Source of the DNA: a bacterium
GTDB taxonomy: Bacteria; Chloroflexota; Anaerolineae; Caldilineales; Caldilineaceae
Length of the DNA: 64,000 nucleotides
Reading direction: 5' to 3'
Assembly (NCBI GenBank): GCA_016124945.1
Contig: WGMT01000063.1
Coordinates: forward strand, 1 to 64,000
In this document: positions 45,458 through 54,059 of the stretch, one piece after another
How positions within the stretch are numbered: position 1 is the first letter of the stretch
How the letters are laid out: each line of letters opens with the position of its first letter
Notes under the pieces: model-generated
What the model was told of the DNA's origin: nothing
What the model saw: only the letters and a program-made list of their open reading frames with translations
The model's database searches: none
Position numbers and translations under genes: made by a program

Positions 45458-45913
45458 TTAGCGCAAGGAGAGCAGCGGTCTGGGGGGCGGGGCCGGTGGT
45501 GTGTGAATCAGGGAATGCGTTGGATGTTGAGCAAGCCTTCTCGAAAAAAGAGAAAGCGGGGTATAGGCAACGGTAGCTGTAGCAGAAAGAAGCAGCAGTA
45601 AAATCGTGATCAACGAGAGATCCGGATCAGATCGAACCGGCAGGCTGCCCCCGTCTTCTGGGTGATCATGCGCCACGAAGACCCACTCGCCGTTGATGAA
45701 TTCCGGGAAGTGAACATGTGTATGCGTGTCTTTCGTCGCCTCTGGCGAAGTAAAGATGAAGTGGGCATGTTCGTGGGGATGGCCCGGTGTACCGGCACTA
45801 CCCCAACAGAAAAAAGGCAACACAAATGCAAAGAACAAGGCGTAGCTCGCCAGAATGCACTGTTGCCAGGGCTGAACCTGTCTTTGATTCGTTTGACGCC
45901 ATTGCGAAATCAT
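45458..45913 (-). CDS. His-rich membrane protein of the copper cluster
   Basis: A 151-aa protein with two hydrophobic segments, near residues 20-38 (ASYALFFAFVLPFFCW) and 97-116 (LITILLLLLSATATV). The loop between them is His-rich (GHPHEHAHF, THTHVHFPEF, VAHDHPEDG) and faces one side of the membrane. The C-terminus is proline-rich. No named family is recognised. It is the first gene of the copper-delivery group and 225 bases from the divergent Crp/Fnr-type regulator, so copper or zinc binding at the membrane is a fair guess. Confidence 0.6.
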   Translation of the reverse strand: MISQWRQTNQRQVQPWQQCILASYALFFAFVLPFFCWGSAGTPGHPHEHAHFIFTSPEATKDTHTHVHFPEFINGEWVFVAHDHPEDGGSLPVRSDPDLSLITILLLLLSATATVAYTPLSLFSRRLAQHPTHSLIHTPPAPPPRPLLSLR

Positions 45914-46063
45914 TGAGGCGAAATCATACTATTTTCTGTAAGAAGGAGCAACAGTTGGTTGCGCCTTGGCTGCATTCACACCATAGCGTACATTTTGACA
46001 TTCCCCAACGGCTATGAAACTTGCGTAAGTGAAGACAGCGTACTGCTCAATGGCACCGCCAAA

Positions 46064-46092
46064 TTGACAATCCTCTGTACGACTCTTACAAT
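46064..46092 (+). promoter_or_regulatory. Sigma-70 promoter of the Crp/Fnr-type gene
   Basis: TTGACA at 46064-46069 and TACAAT at 46087-46092 are 17 bases apart, a near-consensus promoter. The expected transcription start near 46099 excludes the in-frame codon at 46100 as the start of translation. The rest of 45914-46138 shows no clear operator. Confidence 0.75.
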
Positions 46093-46138
46093 CGCCTAAT
46101 TGAGATTTGTTCTCACTTGTGTTTGTCGTCAAACCAGG

Positions 46139-47089
46139 ATGTCAACGCTAATGTGCCAGATCCTTGTCTGCAATCCGCCCCATCTCTTGCCGGAATGTGT
46201 CAGCGCGCTGTGGCGTGAGGGCTATGCCGTGACACTATTACAAAATCCTGGTTTGCCGCTGCCTGCCTCTGATCTTGTGCTGCTCTGTGCAGATGAGATT
46301 GCCCACATTGAGGCGTGGCTACCGCTAGACCGAACCGTGTTGGTGTGGAACGGTAGCGAGGAGACAGGACTTGCCCTGGCTGCCTATACAGCGGGTGCTG
46401 CCGCTGTATTGCCGGCGCAGACTTCTCCATCCTTGCTTTTGCAGCGTGTGCGTCAGATGACCTCCTCCCGTTCAACCTACACGTCCAACGATGATTCTTC
46501 TTTGCGTAGGTCCCGCTACTTGCAAGGACAGCCCATCCATGTCGATGACAACTTGGTGATGGTAATCGAGTCCGGCGTGGTGGCGCAGACAGTGATCCAC
46601 GCCGACGGCAGCGAGGTGCTTTTGGGTTTTTATGGCCCTGATCAGATTCTGATTCCTCACCCCGACGACGGCTGCTTTATCCATCTAGTGGCGCACACCG
46701 ATACCCAGGTGCGTCTACTCACTTGGGCGCAGGCGGCGCAGTGGCCTGATTTTGCCGAGCGGCTGCGGCTACGTCTGCGCTTAATGGAGGCATGGAGCGC
46801 CAACCAGGCCCGCCCCTACCTGGCGGACCGCGTCCTTGGGCTGTTGACGCTCTTGGGCGAGCAGTTCGGCGTTGTCACCGCGCATGGTCTGCGCGTGGAC
46901 GTGCGCATCACCCACGCCCAGATCGCCACGGCTGTGGGTGCTGCGCGCACCACCGTCACCCGCATTTTGGGCGAACTGCGCAGACGCCGCTTGCTCACGT
47001 CCGCGGGGACGGGTGAAGCCGAGCGCTTCTATCTGCTCTCCTGGCAGGAGAGCCATCATCTACCCCACTCCCAACTCCTCAATCCCTAG
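46139..47089 (+). CDS. Crp/Fnr-type regulator with a receiver-like N-terminal domain
   Basis: About 316 aa. Residues 1-115 have the alternating strand/helix pattern of a response-regulator receiver (VCNPPHLLPECVSALWREGY, 20 residues, then LVLLCADE and AAAVLPAQ) but lack an evident phospho-aspartate. Residues about 125-225 look like a cyclic-nucleotide-type beta-roll. The Crp/Fnr helix-turn-helix is THAQIATAVGAARTTVTRIL. ATG 46139 or 46151 are both possible. It is divergent from the copper-delivery genes and 175 bases upstream of a zinc GTPase, so it could control either. Effector unknown; no cysteine set for a 4Fe-4S cluster is seen. Confidence 0.8.
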   Translation: MSTLMCQILVCNPPHLLPECVSALWREGYAVTLLQNPGLPLPASDLVLLCADEIAHIEAWLPLDRTVLVWNGSEETGLALAAYTAGAAAVLPAQTSPSLLLQRVRQMTSSRSTYTSNDDSSLRRSRYLQGQPIHVDDNLVMVIESGVVAQTVIHADGSEVLLGFYGPDQILIPHPDDGCFIHLVAHTDTQVRLLTWAQAAQWPDFAERLRLRLRLMEAWSANQARPYLADRVLGLLTLLGEQFGVVTAHGLRVDVRITHAQIATAVGAARTTVTRILGELRRRRLLTSAGTGEAERFYLLSWQESHHLPHSQLLNP

Positions 47090-47099
47090 TCCCCCCACG

Positions 47100-47117
47100 T
47101 TGTCGTAATTGCGACAA
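47100..47117. promoter_or_regulatory. Palindrome TTGTCG-N6-CGACAA, candidate operator
   Basis: TTGTCGTAATTGCGACAA is an inverted repeat of 6 bases with a 6-base spacer, located 11 bases after the regulator gene and about 147 bases before the start of the first CobW GTPase. Half-site spacing fits Crp/Fnr dimers, and the half-site occurs again nearby (CCGACAA, 47134-47140). A Fur/Zur-type repressor is another possibility. Confidence 0.45.
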
Positions 47118-47263
47118 TGCCCCTGCCACAAATCCGACAATGCGTTTACCCAACCTGAGATAGAGTTGCACCGCTGTACAGTGCCGGGGACGGTCCGGGC
47201 ACTGTTACGGTGAGATACGAGTCACTGGACTGTCTTCGGCACTTCTCAGGAACAGAGTTCACC

Positions 47264-48472
47264 ATGCACACCACCGATTCACGCCTGCCCGTCACTGTGC
47301 TTTCGGGCTTTCTGGGCGCGGGCAAAACCACGCTGCTCAACCACGTCCTCAACAACCGCGCCGGTCTGCGCGTGGCCGTGATTGTCAACGACATGAGCGA
47401 GATCAACATCGACGCCGCCCTGGTCGACGGCGACGCCAGGCTCAGCCGCACCGAAGAGAAACTGGTGGAGATGACCAACGGCTGTATCTGCTGCACCCTG
47501 CGCGAGGACCTGCTGCAAGCCGTGGCCGATCTGGCCCGCGAAGGACGCTTCGACTATCTGCTCATCGAATCCACCGGCATCTCCGAACCCATGCCCGTGG
47601 CTGAGACCTTCACCTTTGATCTGGACGAAGGCGCTCTGGGCGAAGTGGCCCGCCTGGATACGATGGTCACCGTGGTGGATGCCTTTAACTTCCTCAACGA
47701 AGTACAGAGCGCCGATGTGCTGCCCGATCGCGACATGGCCGCCCATATCGACGACGAACGATCTATCGCCGATCTGCTCGTGGATCAGGTGGAATTCGCC
47801 GACGTCATCGTGCTCAACAAGACCGATCTGGTGGATGAGACAACGTTGGTACAGGTGGAAAACGTAGTGCGCGCCCTCAACCCACGCGCCCATCTGCTGC
47901 ACACCCATCACGGCGCGGTTGAACCCGCCGAAATCCTCAACACCGGGCGCTTTGACTTCGAGCAGGCAGGGGCCTTCGTCGGCTGGCTGCAACTCCCCCG
48001 TGATGTCGTCGAATCGGAGGCCGACGAATACGGCGTCACCAGCTTCGTCTACCGCGCCGATCGTCCTTTTCACCCGGCGCGGTTGCTCGACTTCATCGAA
48101 AGTGACGACGGATTGGACGCCGTGCTGCGTTCCAAAGGCTTCTTCTGGCTCGCCACCCGCCCCGACGACGTGGGCTACTGGTCGCAGGCGGGCAAGCAGA
48201 TCGTCGTCGAGTACGCCGGTTCCTGGTCGGGCGACGATGAAGTGGAAGAGACGGCGATCCTGGCCCAACTCAACGGCAATGGACAGGCTCACGCCGTCCT
48301 CACCGACGCGCCGCCCAAAGAAGCGCCGCACCAGGAACTCGTCTTCATCGGTGTCGATCTCGACATTGCGCACCTACGCGCCGCCCTCGACGCATGTCTC
48401 CTTACCGATGTCGAAGTCTCTGCCGGTCCAGAGGGTTGGGGCGCGTACGAAGACGACTTTCCGGAGTGGTAG
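47264..48472 (+). CDS. CobW/COG0523 GTPase, ZagA (YciC)-like zinc chaperone
   Basis: A 402-aa G3E GTPase. Walker A is GFLGAGKTT (about residues 15-23). The CxCC metal site is GCICC, the switch region is IESTGISEPMPV, and NKTD near residue 186 is the guanine-specificity motif. The C-terminal CobW domain contains RPFHPARLLDF and VLRSKGFFWLATR, typical of YciC/ZagA proteins controlled by zinc starvation. It is nearly identical in its first 110 residues to the protein at 60680-61876. These GTPases deliver zinc to client enzymes. ATG 47264 follows AGGAAC. It is followed by an L28 paralogue and a flavoprotein, probably in one transcript. Confidence 0.88.
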   Translation: MHTTDSRLPVTVLSGFLGAGKTTLLNHVLNNRAGLRVAVIVNDMSEINIDAALVDGDARLSRTEEKLVEMTNGCICCTLREDLLQAVADLAREGRFDYLLIESTGISEPMPVAETFTFDLDEGALGEVARLDTMVTVVDAFNFLNEVQSADVLPDRDMAAHIDDERSIADLLVDQVEFADVIVLNKTDLVDETTLVQVENVVRALNPRAHLLHTHHGAVEPAEILNTGRFDFEQAGAFVGWLQLPRDVVESEADEYGVTSFVYRADRPFHPARLLDFIESDDGLDAVLRSKGFFWLATRPDDVGYWSQAGKQIVVEYAGSWSGDDEVEETAILAQLNGNGQAHAVLTDAPPKEAPHQELVFIGVDLDIAHLRAALDACLLTDVEVSAGPEGWGAYEDDFPEW

Positions 48473-48502
48473 AGAATTTACGATAATCCAAAGGAGCCAC
48501 CC

Positions 48503-48742
48503 ATGTCTCGCAAATGTGTCATCACCGGCAAAGGGGTACAACACGGCAACAACGTGCCCTGGTCCAAGAAGAAGACGCAGAAGGTTTGGAAGCCCAATCT
48601 GCAAAAGAAGAAGTTTTTTGTGCCCGAGCTGGGCCGCGCCGTGACGCTGCGCGTCTCGACCAAAGGACAGAAGATCATCGATAAAGTCGGCCTCATGGCC
48701 TATCTGCGCCGTGAAGGACTCAGCCTCAAGGACATCACGTAG
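48503..48742 (+). CDS. rpmB: Ribosomal protein bL28, cysteine-poor form
   Basis: A 79-aa bL28. The start SRKCVITGKGVQHGNNV and the ending LMAYLRREGLSL match the family. Zinc-binding bL28 carries two CxxC pairs; this protein has a single cysteine (Cys5), so it cannot hold that zinc. Zinc-free paralogues of L28, L31, L33 and S14 are usually induced when zinc is scarce and spare metal from ribosomes. It lies 30 bases after a CobW GTPase and 3 bases before a flavoprotein gene, a typical Zur-controlled arrangement. Whether a zinc-binding copy exists elsewhere in the genome cannot be seen. Confidence 0.9.
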   Translation: MSRKCVITGKGVQHGNNVPWSKKKTQKVWKPNLQKKKFFVPELGRAVTLRVSTKGQKIIDKVGLMAYLRREGLSLKDIT

Positions 48743-48745
48743 ACG

Positions 48746-49912
48746 ATGCTCGACTGGTTGATTGTGGGCGGTGGGATTCACGGTGTCCACATTGCCCATA
48801 GTCTCTTACGGCGCAATGGGGTGGCGCGGGATCGGTTGTGTGTCGTCGATCCCCACGCCGATCCGCTGGCGCGCTGGAATCATTGCACCGCCAACGTGGG
48901 CATGCGCTACCTGCGTTCGCCCAGCGTCCACCACCTGGGGCTGGACAGCGAGGAATTGACCCGCTTTGGCCGCACCCCGCATGGACGGGTGTTGGAACGT
49001 TACAGCCCACCCTACGACCGGCCCGCCTACGACTTCTTTCAGGCCCACGCTTGCCAGGTGGTGACGGAATTACAGCTGCCGGATTGTTGGGTTCAAGGCA
49101 CTGCCGACTGTCTGCGCCGGGTTCCCGGCGGTTGGGGCGTGCAGTGCGCCTGTGGAGAAATCCAGGCGCGGCGGATCGTCCTAGCATTGGGGCGGACGGC
49201 GTTGCGCATGCCCGACTGGGCTGCCGTGCTCCAAGCCCGTGGCGCGCCGGTGGATCACATCTTTTCGCCCGGCTTCCGCCGCACCGACCTACCCGATTGG
49301 CAACATGCCGTGGTGGTGGGCGGCGGCATCTCCGCTGGGCAGACGGCGCTGGCCCTGGCCAAACGCCAACCGGGCGCGGTGACGCTGCTGCTACGCCGCC
49401 CCATCGACGAGCATCAGTTCGACAGCGATCCGTGCTGGAACGGCCCCAAGTGTCTGCGCGACTTTCACGCCTGTGGCGACTATGGACAACGCCGCCACCT
49501 GATCGCTGCCGCTCGTCACCCCGGCTCAATGCCCAAGGATATCCTCACCAAAGTACGTTACGCCGTCCGCGAAGGGACACTGTACCTGTGCGAAGCCGAA
49601 GTCGTCCAGGCGGAAATCGGCATCGGCGGGCAGATTTCGTTGAGCTTTAGTGACGGCGACTGGCTGAACACCGATCGGCTGCTGTTGGCCACCGGCTTCC
49701 GCAGTGAACGCCCCGGCAGTGCTTGGATCGACCGCGCCATCGCCGAGTTTGGCCTGTCCTGTGCGCCGTGTGGCTATCCCATCGTCGATGCACGGCTCGC
49801 CTGGGCGCCGGGCCTGCATGTCAGCGGTCCACTGGCGGAACTGGAGATCGGCGCCACATCGCCCAACATCCGCGGTGCACGCGCCGCGGCGGATCGGTTG
49901 GGACACATCTAA
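48746..49912 (+). CDS. FAD/NAD(P)-binding flavoprotein of the zinc-starvation group
   Basis: A 388-aa flavoprotein with the FAD motif DWLIVGGGIHGVHIA at residues 3-17, the NADPH motif VVVGGGISAGQTALALA near 191, and ATGFRSERPG near 313. The arrangement resembles ornithine/lysine N-hydroxylases (SidA/PvdA type) and related monooxygenases, so it may hydroxylate an amine. Start ATG 48746 is 3 bases after the L28 stop, so it is translationally linked. Nothing else in the window looks like metallophore synthesis. It could reduce or oxidise a ligand used in zinc uptake, but this is inference. Confidence 0.72.
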   Translation: MLDWLIVGGGIHGVHIAHSLLRRNGVARDRLCVVDPHADPLARWNHCTANVGMRYLRSPSVHHLGLDSEELTRFGRTPHGRVLERYSPPYDRPAYDFFQAHACQVVTELQLPDCWVQGTADCLRRVPGGWGVQCACGEIQARRIVLALGRTALRMPDWAAVLQARGAPVDHIFSPGFRRTDLPDWQHAVVVGGGISAGQTALALAKRQPGAVTLLLRRPIDEHQFDSDPCWNGPKCLRDFHACGDYGQRRHLIAAARHPGSMPKDILTKVRYAVREGTLYLCEAEVVQAEIGIGGQISLSFSDGDWLNTDRLLLATGFRSERPGSAWIDRAIAEFGLSCAPCGYPIVDARLAWAPGLHVSGPLAELEIGATSPNIRGARAAADRLGHI

Positions 49913-49940
49913 TCATGAGTTCTCAGTGGAGAGGTTTTTA

Positions 49941-50056
49941 CCGCAAAGGCGCAAAGAGGGAGGAAAGAAAGTGAAAAAATCAATGCCCTAAGTTTAGGAC
50001 CCTAAGTTTAGGTGATCTCTTCTCTTCTTCCCTTTGCATTCTTTGCGCCTTTGCGG
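49941..50056. repeat. CCGCAAAGGCGCAAAGA dyad before the zinc lipoprotein gene
   Basis: CCGCAAAGGCGCAAAGA at 49941-49957 is exactly complementary to 50040-50056. The spacer contains two copies of the palindrome CCTAAGTTTAGG (49986-50011). The same arm sequence is used at 33403-33563. Confidence 0.9.
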
Positions 50057-50102
50057 TGACTTTGAAACGTTTGTACATCTTCGATTCTCGAAAGGAGATT
50101 AT

Positions 50103-52793
50103 ATGAAAACTTTGCTTTTCCTTCCGCGCCGTCTCTGGAGTGGATTGGCGTTCACGCTGGCGCTGCTGTTCACAGCAGGCTGTGCCGTTGTACCGGTGCC
50201 TGTGGTTGTGACCGACCAGGGCATCCTGATCCCGTTGCCCGGCGCGGTGGCGGTAGAAGAGACGCACGATCACGACCACGAAGATCACGACCACGAAGAT
50301 CACGACCACGAAGATCACGATCATGAGGAAGAAGCCCACGATCATGACCAGGATCATGACCACGACATGACCGAAGGCAGCGTGCTCAAGGATCGCCGTC
50401 TGCTGGTCGCCGACAGCCAATCGGGGCTGGTGCAAGTCTTCGACCCGAACACCGGCGACGAGATCGCCCACTTTGATCTGGCCGGTGCGGCGCGTGTCTA
50501 CACCACCGAAGACGAACGCTACGCCTTCGCCGTGCAGACGGAAGCCGGCGCTGTCAACGTCATCGACGGCGGCGTCTGGATCGAAAATCACGGCGATCAC
50601 ATGCACCCCTACACACAGGACCCTGCCCTGCTCGACCTGACAATGACCGGGCCGACACCCATCCACTTTGTGGATCACGACGGATTGACGGCCATCTTCT
50701 TCGACGGCGACGGCACCACACAAGTGATCGACCGTGCCACACTGGCCGGTGAAGGCGAGATCCTCTCCTTCGATTCGGGCAAGCCGCATCACGGCGTCGG
50801 CTTTGCCGTGGCTGGCAAGGTGATCGTCTCCGCTCCCGATCCTGGCGACAGCGCGCTGCCCATCGGCGTTGATGTCTACAGCATGGACGGCGAGCTGTTG
50901 CAGAGCTTCCACGAATGCCCCGGCCTGCATGGCGAGACGGCGCTGGGTGCGCTCATTGCCTTTGGTTGTAGCGACGGTGTGTTGATTGTGGACACCAGCA
51001 GTGAGGAATTCACTTCACAGAAGATCGCCAACCCGGCGGACGCCGAAAACCGCCGCGTGGGCACCCTCATCGCCCACAAGGAACTGCCCTTCTTCATCGG
51101 CAACTTCGCCGCCGACGGGCTGGCCTGGATCGATCCTGCCGCCGGCACCCTGACGCCGCTGATCCTGCCCCTGGCGCAGGCCGGTTTCAAGTTCGACGCC
51201 CACGGCGAACACCTCGTCGTCCTCACCGTGGACGGGCAGATCCACACCCTCGACCCGATGACGGGCGAGATCAGCAACAGCGCCGCCCTGGTCACCCCGA
51301 TTGACCCCGAAGCGCCACGCGGCTCGCCCCGCCCAGTGCTGGCTGTGGACAACGGTGTGGCCTTCGTCAGTGACCACACCACCGGCGAGGTTCACGTCGT
51401 CGATCTGGCGACGCTGACCGTGCATCTCACCTTTGCCGCCGACGGCATCCCCCTGAGCATGACCACAGTGGGCATTCCTGCTGAGGAAGAAGACCACGAC
51501 CACGATCATGAGGCCGAAGCCCACGACCACGCCGATCATGAGCATGCCGTCACCCTGGACCTACCGGTCTGGGGTGGGGCGGCCGAGGCCGCCGGTCACC
51601 TGGTTGTGGCCGATCCGGTGGACGGTGGCATCACCGTCTACGCGCTGGCCGACGGCGCAGTGGTGGCCGAAATCGCCGACGTCAGCATGGACGGCCACGC
51701 CGGGTTCGTGGCGCTGCCCGATGGCCGCGTCCTCTTGGCCGACAACGTGGCGCAAGAATTTGTGCTCCTTAATCTCGGTGGCGAAGCGCCGACCATTTCC
51801 GGTCGCGCGTCGCTGCCCGGCAATGCCATCCACTTCGCTGTGGACGAAACACACTCTTTTGCTGTAGTCAGCACCGCGCCCGATTTCGAGAGCGGCGAAG
51901 GCGAAACTACGTTGACCCACGTCGATCTGTCCACGCTGGCGGTGACCTCCGCGCTGATTGAGTCGGGTGAACCGGGCGTGCTGGTGGGCGACGGCGTCAT
52001 CCTACACCGCGACGGTGGCCCAATCGGGCGGCTGGAGAGCTTCGCCGTTGACGGTTTCAGCGCCGAAAGCGCCCCCATCAACTTCATCGACATCGGCGCC
52101 TACGGCCACGGCGAAGCCTTCGTCAACGGCCATGCCTACGTGGCCACCGACGACGGCATTGACGTCATCCACGTAGAGGGGACAGATCTGGGCTACGAAG
52201 CACTCATCCCCTGGAACGTTTCGGATCGGGAAGGTGGGCGCGCCTACTACATGCGCGCTGCGCCCAACGGCGGCTACCTGTGGAGCTACCTGCGCATCGT
52301 AGACGAAAGCGCCGTCGATCCGTGGGAAAACTGGCAGGATTGGCAGAACGATCTCTACGTGGTCGATCTGGCCGCGACTGAAGCGACACGGCTTGAACTG
52401 GGGCCGGGTCTCATCTACCGCATGGCGCTCACCGACAAGCTGGCCCTCCTCGTGCGCCTGCACCCCGACGGTGACGTGGCCCACTTCATCGACGCCGACC
52501 CGACTTCGGAAACTTTCCTGACCGAAATCGCCGCGGTGACGCTGCCGCCCACTGGCGACGCGCCCGAAGCCGGCATCGCCCCCTGGGACGCGGCCGGTCA
52601 ACGCATCCCTGCGCTCAGCGCCGACAGCCGCTGGGCCTTCGTCACCAGTGGCGGTGACGGCGCGGTCATCGTCATTGACATCGAAGCGCAGGCCGTCGTG
52701 GGCATGATCGAAGCGCCCACCCACCTCGACGGCGGCGGCTACCTCCTCATCGTCGAACCCGGCGCTCCGCTCTTGGATCGGGTGGGGAGATAG
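50103..52793 (+). CDS. aztD: AztD-like zinc metallochaperone lipoprotein with two His-rich segments and two propellers
   Basis: An 896-aa lipoprotein (signal ending FTAGC). A first His/Asp/Glu-rich segment (residues about 55-95, HDHDHED repeats) precedes a beta-propeller with AztD hallmarks: NHGDHMHPYTQDP, THIHFVDHDG-type and AIFFDGDG, DAHGEHLVV and VSDHTTGEVHVVD. AztD hands zinc to an ABC-type binding protein. At about residue 465 a second His-rich run (EEEDHDHDHEAEAHDHADHEH, cited as DHDHDHEAEAHDHAD) starts a second, more divergent propeller to the C-terminus. The usual AztD is about half this length. The ZnuA-type gene follows after 240 bases. No permease or ATPase is present here. Confidence 0.82.
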   Translation: MKTLLFLPRRLWSGLAFTLALLFTAGCAVVPVPVVVTDQGILIPLPGAVAVEETHDHDHEDHDHEDHDHEDHDHEEEAHDHDQDHDHDMTEGSVLKDRRLLVADSQSGLVQVFDPNTGDEIAHFDLAGAARVYTTEDERYAFAVQTEAGAVNVIDGGVWIENHGDHMHPYTQDPALLDLTMTGPTPIHFVDHDGLTAIFFDGDGTTQVIDRATLAGEGEILSFDSGKPHHGVGFAVAGKVIVSAPDPGDSALPIGVDVYSMDGELLQSFHECPGLHGETALGALIAFGCSDGVLIVDTSSEEFTSQKIANPADAENRRVGTLIAHKELPFFIGNFAADGLAWIDPAAGTLTPLILPLAQAGFKFDAHGEHLVVLTVDGQIHTLDPMTGEISNSAALVTPIDPEAPRGSPRPVLAVDNGVAFVSDHTTGEVHVVDLATLTVHLTFAADGIPLSMTTVGIPAEEEDHDHDHEAEAHDHADHEHAVTLDLPVWGGAAEAAGHLVVADPVDGGITVYALADGAVVAEIADVSMDGHAGFVALPDGRVLLADNVAQEFVLLNLGGEAPTISGRASLPGNAIHFAVDETHSFAVVSTAPDFESGEGETTLTHVDLSTLAVTSALIESGEPGVLVGDGVILHRDGGPIGRLESFAVDGFSAESAPINFIDIGAYGHGEAFVNGHAYVATDDGIDVIHVEGTDLGYEALIPWNVSDREGGRAYYMRAAPNGGYLWSYLRIVDESAVDPWENWQDWQNDLYVVDLAATEATRLELGPGLIYRMALTDKLALLVRLHPDGDVAHFIDADPTSETFLTEIAAVTLPPTGDAPEAGIAPWDAAGQRIPALSADSRWAFVTSGGDGAVIVIDIEAQAVVGMIEAPTHLDGGGYLLIVEPGAPLLDRVGR

Positions 52794-52816
52794 GGATTAG
52801 GGACTGGGGAAGAATT

Positions 52817-53020
52817 TACCCCCCTCTAACTCCCCCCGTGAAAGCCGCTGAGGACAGCGGACACGGGGGGAGGACCGTTAACCTGTAGGCGGCGTTGGTT
52901 CTGCTTGGGTTTGTCCCAATATTGGCATCATCTCGTCCACACGACAACGGCTCCCTCCCCGCCTCAATTTGTCAACGAGACATCAAACTCAACCATTGCG
53001 GGGAGGGTTGGGGAGGGGTT
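52817..53020. repeat. GC-rich dyads around CTCCCCCCGTG
   Basis: CTCCCCCCGTG at 52830-52840 pairs with CACGGGGGGAG at 52862-52872 around an inner CCGCTG-AGGA-CAGCGG hairpin (52845-52860). A second GC-rich pair, CTCCCTCCCCGCC near 52951 and GCGGGGAGGGTTGGGGAGG near 52997-53015, lies ahead of the znuA start codon. They may attenuate transcription between aztD and znuA. Confidence 0.75.
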
Positions 53021-53032
53021 CTGATCACATCC

Positions 53033-53962
53033 ATGCGAAAACTCACACTATTTTTTCTCATCTTTTTGCTAACCGGCTGCACCGTTCCTGTGCAACCGCC
53101 GCCCGCGGACCCGGTGACCCGCTTGCAGGTGGCGGCGAGTTTCCCGGTGTTGGCCGACATTGTGGCCAACGTGGCCGGAGATCGCGCCGACGTCTGGTCG
53201 GTGATCCCTGTGGGCGCCGACCCGCACACCTTCCAGACCGCGCCGCAAGACGTGGTGCGCATGAGCGACAGCGATCTGCTCGTGTTCATCGGTGCCAACT
53301 TCGAACGCTTCACCGAATCTGGCGTGTGGCGGCGGGCGGCGCGGGATGCCGAAATCCCTGTGTTGGTGGTGGCAGATCATATCGAGTTAATCAAGATCGA
53401 CAAAGTCATCGATCACGGTGATCACGTCCATGATCTACGCGACGGCGATCCCCATGTGTGGCTCGACCCGCGCAAGGTGATGGAGATGATCCCCGCCATC
53501 GTCGATGCCCTCTCCGCCCAGGACCCCGACGGCGCGGATGCCTACGCTGCCAACGGTGACCGTTACCTCGAAGAGTTGACCCTCCTCGACGCGGAACTGG
53601 AAGCGTCCATCGCCCGCATCGACCCGGCGCGGCGCAAACTGGTGGTACACCACGACGCCTACACCTACTTCGCTGCCCGCTTCGGCTTTGACGTCGTCGG
53701 CTACGTGGTGCGCAACCCCGGCACCGAGGAGCCGTCCGCTGCGTCGGTGGCCGAATTGAGCGATCAGATCGCCGCCAGCGGCGTGGACGTCGTCTTCCGC
53801 GAGCCGCAGTTCAACGCCAAGATCCTCGAAGTGTTGGCCCAAGATCACGGCATCCGCGTGGGGCTGCTGCTCACAGACACCTTCATCGACGGCGTAGACA
53901 GCTACGTCGATCTCATGCGCTTCAACATCGAGAGTCTGCTGAGCTATCTTGCACCGATGTAA
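53033..53962 (+). CDS. znuA: Zinc ABC transporter substrate-binding lipoprotein (ZnuA/AztC type)
   Basis: A 309-aa cluster A-I metal-binding lipoprotein (signal MRKLTLFFLIFLLTGC). Zinc ligands lie at GADPHTFQ, DGDPHVWLDP and VHHDAYTYFA, with acidic TFIDGVDSY as the fourth site. A short flexible loop with His (DHGDHVHDL) lies between the first two, as in ZnuA and AztC. It takes zinc for an ABC permease that is not in this window. ATG 53033 opens the lipoprotein signal; the frame from 52895 lies in the repeat region. It follows the AztD-like gene, its probable zinc donor. Confidence 0.9.
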   Translation: MRKLTLFFLIFLLTGCTVPVQPPPADPVTRLQVAASFPVLADIVANVAGDRADVWSVIPVGADPHTFQTAPQDVVRMSDSDLLVFIGANFERFTESGVWRRAARDAEIPVLVVADHIELIKIDKVIDHGDHVHDLRDGDPHVWLDPRKVMEMIPAIVDALSAQDPDGADAYAANGDRYLEELTLLDAELEASIARIDPARRKLVVHHDAYTYFAARFGFDVVGYVVRNPGTEEPSAASVAELSDQIAASGVDVVFREPQFNAKILEVLAQDHGIRVGLLLTDTFIDGVDSYVDLMRFNIESLLSYLAPM

Positions 53963-53981
53963 GATCCTCTTAACCCTTCAC

Positions 53982-54020
53982 GACAAAGGGACTTCGCCGG
54001 CGTAGCGAAGTCCCTTTGTC
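53982..54020. terminator. Bidirectional terminator between znuA and the His-rich gene
   Basis: GACAAAGGGACTTCGC (53982-53997) pairs exactly with 54005-54020 around a 7-base loop. Genes converge on it from both sides (stop codons at 53962 and 54060). A T-rich ATTTCGTTCT follows on the plus strand. Confidence 0.85.
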
Positions 54021-54059
54021 ATTTCGTTCTACATCCTTCGTAGAAAAATCTGTCTGTTG

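Noticed and set aside
47100..47117. Bacillus-type Zur box
   Set aside because: It contains TCGTAAT but the centre and spacing do not fit the 7-1-7 box, so only a generic operator is proposed.
47279..48373. 364-codon antisense frame over the CobW gene
   Set aside because: The plus strand carries a full GTPase with all motifs; the antisense frame is a consequence of GC-rich codon use. The similar frame over 56254-57246 is rejected for the same reason.
53033..54059. ZnuB/ZnuC genes next to znuA
   Set aside because: The region downstream holds a terminator and then convergent genes; no permease or ATPase frame is present in the window.
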